Shown piece by piece: positions 1 through 8,200 of a DNA stretch of 11,896 nucleotides. Origin of the DNA: an uncultured Planctomycetaceae bacterium (lineage in GTDB: Bacteria > Planctomycetota > Planctomycetia > Pirellulales > UBA1268); the NCBI GenBank assembly GCA_937926325.1, contig CALAZQ010000521.1:1-11896 (forward strand). The letters run 5' to 3'. The position numbers and the translations under genes are program-made. Under the pieces are notes generated by a model. The model did no database searches and had not been told where the DNA came from. It saw nothing but the letters and a program-made list of their open reading frames with translations. Every line of letters starts with the position of its first letter. Position 1 is the stretch's first letter.

Positions 1-95
1 TCGACCATGCCGGCTTCAGCGTGAAGTTCCAGGGCCTCGACGCCAAGCTCACCGGCGTCGAGGGGGCAAACGTCCTGACTGACATTCTGGCCTAG
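1..95 (+). CDS. C-terminal end of an unidentified protein (5' truncated by window edge)
   Basis: An open frame runs in from the left edge (codons in phase from base 3) and stops at TAG 93-95, giving 30 residues that begin [16 protein letters not shown] and end TDILA. Third codon positions are mostly G or C, as in the real genes further along, which supports coding on this strand. The tail alternates hydrophobic and polar residues, as a beta strand would, but it is too short to assign a family. It is convergent with the toxin gene that ends at 148, leaving a 52-bp gap in which I see no clear hairpin terminator. The frame could be chance; the full upstream sequence would settle it. Confidence 0.4.
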   Translation, partial: DHAGFSVKFQGLDAKLTGVEGANVLTDILA

Positions 96-147
96 CGGGA
101 GTTGAAGAGGACTATCCCCAGAACCCCGTGTCGTCTCCGGAGAAAAG

Positions 148-549
148 CTACGATCGCTTCGGAAAGAATGTGACACCGGGAAGGTCTTTAAAATCGTCGT
201 CCTGCGTCCAGATCGTTGCTCCAAACTCCTCGGCGGCGGCCATGATCATGCTGTCTGCCATCGGAAGCCCGTGACGCAGGCTGATCGTGGCTGCCGCCAG
301 TGCCCGCGGCGGTGTCAGTTCGACCACGTGTCCCTGCTGCATGGCGGCCACGCCTTGAAGCGCAGCCTCTTCACCCGCTTCGCGGAAAAGTACCTTGAAC
401 ACCTCGTAGATGGTGACCGCAGGAACGATCAGTGATGCGGGGGCGAGCAGCGGCGGCTCAAAGGCAACGGCGTTCTTTCCCCCCGCAAAAAATTCAAGCC
501 AGCCCGACGAGTCCACGATGGCGAGCGAGTCCTCGGCTGGCTGCTTCAC
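148..549 (-). CDS. vapC: VapC-like PIN-domain ribonuclease toxin
   Basis: Predicted toxin of a type II toxin-antitoxin pair. VapC proteins are Mg2+-dependent endoribonucleases acting on tRNA or rRNA in the cytoplasm. The 133 residues match the usual length of a single PIN domain. The expected acidic residues are visible: D13 in IVDSSGW, E49 in TIYEVFK, D99 in MADSMI, and D117 in TQDDDF. This is a complete active-site set, so the enzyme is probably functional. The start is GTG at 549, chosen because it overlaps the antitoxin stop in a GTGA junction (546-549), which implies translational coupling. The gene lies downstream of its antitoxin, the usual VapBC order. The RNA target cannot be told from sequence. 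The PIN-toxin assignment is strong; the exact subfamily is not. Confidence 0.93.
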   Translation of the reverse strand: MKQPAEDSLAIVDSSGWLEFFAGGKNAVAFEPPLLAPASLIVPAVTIYEVFKVLFREAGEEAALQGVAAMQQGHVVELTPPRALAAATISLRHGLPMADSMIMAAAEEFGATIWTQDDDFKDLPGVTFFPKRS

Positions 550-752
550 ACCCGGTCTCCCTCGCGGCTGAAGCTGGTATCAATACCGCTGACAAACCCC
601 CGCAGGTCAGTAATTCTCCGTTCCGGAATCAGCTCCACGCGGCCCGCGTATTCAAGGACTTGGAGCCGCTGCCCCGGCCGCAGGTGCAGGCGTTCCCGCA
701 GCGGGCGGGGAATGACAACCTGAAATTTCGGTGAGATCGTGACAGTCGTCAT
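546..752 (-). CDS. vapB: VapB-like antitoxin, AbrB/SpoVT (swapped-hairpin) fold
   Basis: A 68-residue protein. Residues about 4-43 match the AbrB/MazE/SpoVT swapped-hairpin DNA-binding domain: a TISPKFQVVIPRPLRERL segment, then LRPGQRLQVLEYAGRVELIP. The remaining 25 residues form a polar tail, which in this family wraps around and inhibits the PIN toxin. It should neutralise the downstream VapC and, with it, repress their shared promoter. The ATG at 752 is preceded by a GGAG ribosome binding site (complement of 763-766) with a 10-nt spacer. Its TGA overlaps the toxin GTG. The two genes form a minus-strand operon isolated from the large plus-strand cluster; such stand-alone modules are often mobile between genomes, though no mobility gene is visible here. 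Confidence 0.92.
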   Translation of the reverse strand: MTTVTISPKFQVVIPRPLRERLHLRPGQRLQVLEYAGRVELIPERRITDLRGFVSGIDTSFSREGDRV

Positions 753-766
753 GACGGGCCAGCTCC

Positions 767-796
767 ATCGATGATGATCGATCGGTACTCATTCTA
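767..796 (-). promoter_or_regulatory. Candidate vapBC operator and -10 element
   Basis: Two ATCGAT boxes (767-772 and 777-782) sit 10 bp apart and form an inverted repeat with a 4-bp GATG centre, immediately upstream of the antitoxin ribosome binding site. AbrB-fold antitoxins usually bind such dyads to repress their own operon. Reading on the minus strand, TAGAAT (complement of 791-796) is one mismatch from a -10 box and lies just upstream of the dyad, so a bound dimer would block transcription. No good -35 box is visible. The dyad is seen directly; its role is inferred. Confidence 0.4.
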
Positions 797-885
797 CGCA
801 TTGGCAATCGTTTAAGTAATATCTTTAATCCAGCTGAATAAGAGCTATAGTTGAAAGAGGATCCGCCGATCGACCCCTTGGGGTC
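786..885 (+). promoter_or_regulatory. AT-rich divergent promoter region with a 14-bp dyad
   Basis: This stretch between vapB and the cytochrome gene is far more AT-rich (about 786-860) than anything else in the window, as expected for divergent promoters. On the plus strand TATAGT (846-851) is one mismatch from a -10 box, but its -35 region is poor. Just downstream is a dyad, GACCCC (872-877), TT, GGGGTC (880-885). Its two-base centre is too tight for a good RNA hairpin, so it is more likely a protein-binding site. It would lie in the 5' leader of the gene starting at 946 and could be an operator for the whole four-gene cluster. This is inference. Confidence 0.3.
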
Positions 886-934
886 CGCGCCGGGCTGCGG
901 CTGTTGCCTGGCGGCGAAGCGGGTGTTTTCCAAC

Positions 935-938
935 GGAG
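935..938 (+). promoter_or_regulatory. Ribosome binding site fixing the 946 start
   Basis: GGAG lies 7 nt before ATG 946. The frame is open further upstream, with a possible TTG at 904, but that codon has no such site and would put a 14-residue extension before the signal peptide. The site therefore favours 946. Confidence 0.65.
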
Positions 939-945
939 CAATCCA

Positions 946-3412
<2,467 letters not shown>

Positions 3413-3414
<2 letters not shown>

Positions 3415-3417
3415 GAG
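3413..3417 (+). other. Orphan Shine-Dalgarno-like sequence at a stop codon
   Basis: AGGAG overlaps the TAG stop of the preceding gene, a typical layout for translational coupling. However, no ATG, GTG or TTG follows at usable spacing; the next gene begins some 270 bp later. It may be chance, or a remnant of a tightly spaced junction later separated by inserted DNA. Confidence 0.35.
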
Positions 3418-3498
3418 AAGCAACCAACTTTTCAAAGAGCCTAAATAAATCCACCTTTCACCCTTCCTCGTCCTTTCACGAATTGAATGGGGGAGGGG

Positions 3499-3625
3499 CG
3501 TTGCCCATGCCAATCGAGCGGCGTCGGAAACTGAGCGCAGCCCGGATGGCGAAGCGAAGTTTCCGTCGAGTGAGTGGAGGGCAGGATGCTCGAAGCGAAC
3601 GTCCGGCGAGATGGCATGGGCAACG
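3499..3625. repeat. Inverted-repeat element inside pair A, 14-bp perfect arms
   Basis: The left arm CGTTGCCCATGCCA (3499-3512) is exactly complementary to the right arm at 3612-3625, with 99 bp between. Pairing extends outward by GGG/CCC past one bulged base. A second, nested stem pairs CGGAAACT (3525-3532) with AGTTTCCG (3558-3565). The transcript could therefore fold into a large structured leader ahead of the DUF1501 gene; alternatively, the arms are ends of a small non-autonomous element or a palindromic intergenic repeat. No coding gene is supported here. No clear target-site duplication was found. The complementarity is seen directly; its function is unknown. Confidence 0.7.
3532..3610. 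repeat. Two tandem degenerate ~40-bp units
   Basis: Unit 1 is 3532-3570 (39 bp) and unit 2 is 3571-3610 (40 bp), directly abutting. Both contain, in the same order, TGAG, GGATG, CGAAGCGAA, and a final block (TTCCGTCGAG in unit 1, GTCCGGCGAG in unit 2). The segment between TGAG and GGATG is diverged. They fill most of the space between the inverted arms, so the whole looks like an organised repeat element rather than random spacer. Confidence 0.6.
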
Positions 3626-3687
3626 GCCCGGCGCGCTTGAAACAGGTCGCAACTTCAATACACCAAGTCAGTCGCAAAGAACTCACG

Positions 3688-5148
3688 ATGAACCCAATTC
3701 TTGAACACAAACTGCTCGCCACCCGTCGCCAGTTGCTGGGCAGCATGGCCGGTGGCATCGGGGCGATCGCCTTGGCCGATCTGCTCGCCGCCGACACCGC
3801 CCGGGCAGCCACACCGATGGCTTTACCGGCCGATCCGCTGCTGGCTCGGCCGCCGCAGTTCGCCCCGCGGGCCAAGCGGATGATCGTGATTCACCTGACC
3901 GGCTCGCCGCCGCACCTCGATCTCTATGACCATAAGCCAGAGCTGGTCAAACACGACGGCGAGGAATGCCCGGCCGAAACCATCGCCGGCAAAAAGTTCG
4001 CCTTCACCAAGGGGACGCCCAAGCTGCTCGGGACGCCGCGGAAGTGGCAGCGGTGCGGTGCCAGCGGCATGGAGCTCTCTGATGCCATTCCGCATCTGCA
4101 CCGGGTGGCTGACAAGCTCTGCCTGGTGCGGAGCATGCACACCGACCAGTTCAACCATGCGCCGGCCGAACTGATGGTCTACACCGGCAGCCCGCGGGCC
4201 GGCCGGCCGAGCCTGGGCAGCTGGGTCACCTACGGCCTCGGCAGTGAGAATGCCAACCTGCCCGGCTTCGTGGTGCTGATCTCTTCCGGTGTGCAGCCCA
4301 ACGGCGGTACCAGCAGTTTCGGAGCGGGCTTTCTGCCGAGTGTCTTCCAGGGCGTGCAGTGCCGCTCGAAGGGCGACCCGGTGCTCTATGTGTCGAACCC
4401 GCCCGGCATGGACCGGCAGCTGCGGCGCAAGAGCCTCGATGCGCTGAACGATCTCAATCGGCTACAGGCCCGCGAACTGGGCAACCCCGAGACGGTGACC
4501 CGCATTGCCCAGTACGAGCTGGCCTATCGGATGCAGGCGAGCGTGCCGGAGGTAATGGACATCTCGCAGGAGTCGAAGCAGACCCTGGAGGCCTACGGAG
4601 CCACTCCGGGCGGAGCGAGCCTGGCCAACAACTGCCTGCTGGCCCGCCGCCTCGTTGAGGACGGGGTACGGTTCGTGCAGCTGTTCGACTGGGGCTGGGA
4701 CTTTCACGGGACCGGCCCGAATGAAGACATCCGTGATGGCTTGACCAAGAAGGCTGCTACCTTCGACAAGCCGGCAGCAGCCCTGATCGAAGATCTCGAC
4801 CAGCGGGGCCTGCTCGATGACACCCTGGTGCTCTGTACCGGTGAATTCGGCCGCACACCGTTCCGCGAAGGCCGCACCTCTGGCGGCGGCATCCTGGGCC
4901 GTGACCACTATCCCGACTGCTATTCCGTCTGGATGGCCGGCGGTGGGGTCAAAGGGGGTCTCACCTACGGCGCCAGCGACGACCTCGGCTTCAAGGTGGC
5001 GGAGAACCCGGTGCACATCCACGATCTGCAGGCGACGCTGCTGCACCTGCTCGGCTTTGACCACACCAAGCTCACCTATCGCTTTCAGGGCCGCGATTTC
5101 CGGCTGACCGATGTGCACGGCGAGGTGGTGCACGACCTGCTTGCCTGA
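3688..5148 (+). CDS. Tat-exported DUF1501 protein (pair A)
   Basis: A 486-residue protein of the DUF1501 family, which has an alkaline-phosphatase/sulfatase-like fold; no substrate is known. The start at 3688 places the twin-arginine motif TRRQLLGS (R13-R14) and a mild hydrophobic segment at the N terminus, with cleavage likely after ARA (residue 40). The frame is open back to 3574, but starting there would bury the signal peptide behind 38 residues read from the repeat element. The ribosome binding site before 3688 is weak (AAAGA at 3676-3680). Family landmarks are H76-L-D78 in GSPPHLDLYD, FNHAPAELMVYTG, WDFHG, GEFGRTP (385-391) and GRDHYP (404-409). The His/Asp positions in these motifs probably bind metal, by analogy. 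The first motif reads TGSPPH rather than the usual GGPSH. It is paired with the upstream PSCyt1-DUF1549-DUF1553 protein, and both are exported, by different routes. Confidence 0.9.
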   Translation: MNPILEHKLLATRRQLLGSMAGGIGAIALADLLAADTARAATPMALPADPLLARPPQFAPRAKRMIVIHLTGSPPHLDLYDHKPELVKHDGEECPAETIAGKKFAFTKGTPKLLGTPRKWQRCGASGMELSDAIPHLHRVADKLCLVRSMHTDQFNHAPAELMVYTGSPRAGRPSLGSWVTYGLGSENANLPGFVVLISSGVQPNGGTSSFGAGFLPSVFQGVQCRSKGDPVLYVSNPPGMDRQLRRKSLDALNDLNRLQARELGNPETVTRIAQYELAYRMQASVPEVMDISQESKQTLEAYGATPGGASLANNCLLARRLVEDGVRFVQLFDWGWDFHGTGPNEDIRDGLTKKAATFDKPAAALIEDLDQRGLLDDTLVLCTGEFGRTPFREGRTSGGGILGRDHYPDCYSVWMAGGGVKGGLTYGASDDLGFKVAENPVHIHDLQATLLHLLGFDHTKLTYRFQGRDFRLTDVHGEVVHDLLA

Positions 5149-5160
5149 CCGACTGCCGTA

Positions 5161-5214
5161 AGGAACTGACCGGCCGCGACATTCAACAAGATGTCCTTTA
5201 ATACATAGGTTCCT
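5161..5214 (+). repeat. Nested inverted repeats in the leader of the giant fusion gene
   Basis: AGGAAC (5161-5166) pairs with GTTCCT (5209-5214), and inside it GACAT (5178-5182) pairs with ATGTC (5191-5195). The right outer arm ends two bases before ATG 5217 and abuts the only AGG that could serve as its ribosome binding site (5207-5209). A fold here might modulate translation. The stems are short, so this could be chance. I see no convincing promoter in the 68-bp gap. Confidence 0.25.
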
Positions 5215-5216
5215 GC

Positions 5217-8200
5217 ATGGATTTTCAGCTCCCTCCCAACCGCAACCCAATCATGTCGCACGATCCTTCGCAGCTCGGCCGCTGGTGGCTGTTTGTCCTC
5301 GGGCTGATCCTCACGCTCGCGGCTGCCGGCCCAGCCACTGCTGAGTCGGTTCCCCAGGCCCCGGTCAGCTACGTCCGCGATGTCCTGCCGATTTTCCAAG
5401 CCAACTGCCAGGGCTGCCACCAGCCGGCCAAGGCTGAGGGTGACTATCTGATGACGACGGTCGAGTTGCTTGCCGCCGCTGGTGAGTCTGGTGCGGCGGG
5501 GGTCGTACCGGGCAAGCCGGCCGAGAGCTACCTGATCGATCAGATCACCCCCGATGCCGACGGCCACGCCGAGATGCCCAAAAACGGCAAGGCTCTGACC
5601 AAGGCCGAGGTTGACCTGATCACCCGCTGGATCGCCGCCGGTGCCCAGGACGACACGCCGGAGACCGCGGGCCAAAAGATCGACGCCGACCATCCGCCGG
5701 TCTACACCCGGCAGCCGGTGGTGACGAGCATCGACTTTTCCTCCGACGGCAAGTGGCTGGCCGTCACCGGCTTCCACGAGGTGCTGCTGTTTGATATCTC
5801 GGACGACGCGGCCGTGCCGCAGGCGGCCGCCAAGCGGCTGGTCGGGCTGTCCGAGCGGGTTGAGCGGGTGCGGTTTTCACCCGACGGCAGCCGGCTGCTG
5901 GTCACCGGTGGCAACCCAGCCCGCATGGGCGAGGTGCAGATCTGGAATATCGCTGACGGCAGCCTCGAACTGTCGGTGCCGGTCAGCTTCGACACCGTCT
6001 ACGGCGGCTGCTGGTCGCCCGACGGCAAACTGGTCGCCTTCGGCTGCACCGACAACACTCTGCGGGCCATCGATGCGACCACCGGCGAGCAGGTGCTCTA
6101 CCAGGGTGCCCATGAAGATTGGGTGCTCGACACCGTGTTCGCGCCGAAGGGCGACCATCTGATCTCGGTCGGCCGCGACATGACCGTCAAGCTGACCGAA
6201 CTGGCAACCGAACGGTTCATCGACAACATCACCTCGATTACGCCGGGAGCCCTGCGGGGCGGCCTGTCGGCGGTCGATCGGCATCCGACGCTCGACCATA
6301 TCGTCGCCGCCGGTGCCGACGGCACCCCGCGGGTCTATCGCATCCACCGGCATGCCAAGCGGGTGATCGGAGATGACGCCAACCATATTTTTCCGCTCTT
6401 TCCGCTGGCGGGCCGGGTGGCTGACCTGCGGTTCTCCCCCGACGGGCAAATGGTGGCGGCCGTCGGCGGACTGGACGGTCGCGGCGAACTGGTCGTGGCC
6501 AGCTACGGCCTGACCGAGGATGTGCCGCCAAAGATCCTCGACATCATGGCCAAGGTGCCGGGCGACCCCGGCACCCGCCGCGGTGGCAAACGCAGCGAGG
6601 CTGAGTGGAAAACGCTCGATGCCTTCCGCGAGCAGTCGACCCGCAAGCTCACCAGTGTCGAGCTGCCCGAGGCGGTCGCTTACGCCGTCGCCTTCCATCC
6701 GACCTCGGGTGAGGTTGCCGTCGCCGGTGGCGATGGCGTGGTTCGCTTTTTCCGGGCCGATTCGGGTGCGGCCACTCGGCAGTTTGCGGTAGCGGCGGTC
6801 GATCAGCAGCAGGGAAGCGACGGGGCACTGCCGCTGCCCTGGCCGCCCGAGCCGTCGGTCGAGCCTGATGCACCGCCAGCTGACCGGGTGGTGGCGGTCA
6901 CCGTCGAGCCGGCCACCGTGGAACTGATCGGCCCCTTCGCCTCCACGCAGCTGGTGGTCACCGGCACGCTGGCTGGTGGCAGCACGGTCGATCTGACGCG
7001 GAGCGTCACCGTCGCCCCGCCCGCAAGCGGTCAATCGGCAGTCTCACTGGTGGAGGTCAGCGGTACCGGGCTGGTTCGGCCGCTGGCCGACGGCAGTGGC
7101 AGTCTCCAATTGCGGTACGCACAAGCGACCAAGGTGGAAGCCACAACCGCTGCTTCTGAGCAGGTGGTGAGTGTCAGCCTGCCCGTCTCGGTGGTCGGCA
7201 GCGGCAGCCTGCCGCCGGTTGACTTCATCCGTGACGTCAATCCGGTCCTCTCGAAACTCGGCTGCAACCAGGGCACCTGCCATGGGGCGGCCAAGGGCAA
7301 GAACGGCTTCAAGCTGTCGCTGCGGGGGTACGACCCACTGTTCGATGTGCGGGCCTTCACCGACGACCATGGCAGCCGCCGGGTGAATCTCGCCAGCCCC
7401 GACGACAGCCTGATGCTGCTGAAGGCCTCGGCCACGGTGCCGCACACCGGCGGCCTGCTCACCCGGCCGGCCGACGCCGACTATCAGCTGATCCGTCGCT
7501 GGATCGAGGAGGGAGCCGATCTCAACCAGCAGACGGCGAAGGTGACCGCCATCGAGGTCTCACCCGCAGCGGCGTTGATCGACCGGCCCGGTGGGCGGCA
7601 GCAGTTTCGCGTGGTAGCCAGCTTTGCCGATGGTAGCCGGCGGGATGTCACCCGGCATGCCTTTCTCGACAGCGGCAACACCGAGGTGGCGACGGTCAGC
7701 CGGGACGGCCTGGCCACCGCCCTCCGCCGCGGTGAAGCGCCGATTCTCGTCCGCTACGAGGGCAGCTATGCCGCCGTCACGCTTACGGTGATGGGGGATC
7801 GGGAAGGGTTTGTCTGGCAGCAGCCCGAGACCTGGGGGCCGATCGACGAACTGGTGGCGGCCAAGTGGCAGGCGATGAAGATCGCCCCGGCGCCGCTGGC
7901 CGATGACCTTGAGTTTCTCCGGAGAATCACCCTCGACCTGACCGGCCTGCCGCCAACCGCCGCCGCCGCCCGCCGGTTCGCCGCCGACCGCCGCGATACC
8001 CGGATCAAGCGGGCCGAACTCGTCGCCGACCTTATCGGCTCAGAAGGGTTCGTTGAGCACTGGACCAACAAGTGGGCTGATCTGCTGCAAGTGAACCCGA
8101 AGTTCCTCGGCAAGGAGGGGGCCGAAGGGCTGCGGGCTTGGATTCGGGGCGAGGTCGCCGGCAACACCCCCTATGACGACTTTGCCCGGGCGATCCTCAC

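Noticed and set aside
96..147. Possible shared terminator between the convergent genes
   Set aside because: No stem of convincing length followed by a T-run was found on either strand.
904..945. Upstream TTG start for the first cytochrome gene
   Set aside because: ATG 946 has a GGAG site at 7 nt and gives a compact signal peptide; the TTG has neither.
3441..3875. Minus-strand open frames over the repeat element and the start of the DUF1501 gene
   Set aside because: They lie partly opposite a well-supported gene, have low-complexity Arg/Ala/Ser composition and no recognisable domain.
5877..7034. Long minus-strand open frame opposite the propeller region, and similar ones at 4462-5250 and 9494-10417
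   Set aside because: Strong G/C third-position bias removes stop codons from the opposite strand. The translations have no domains, while the plus strand encodes recognisable conserved families throughout.
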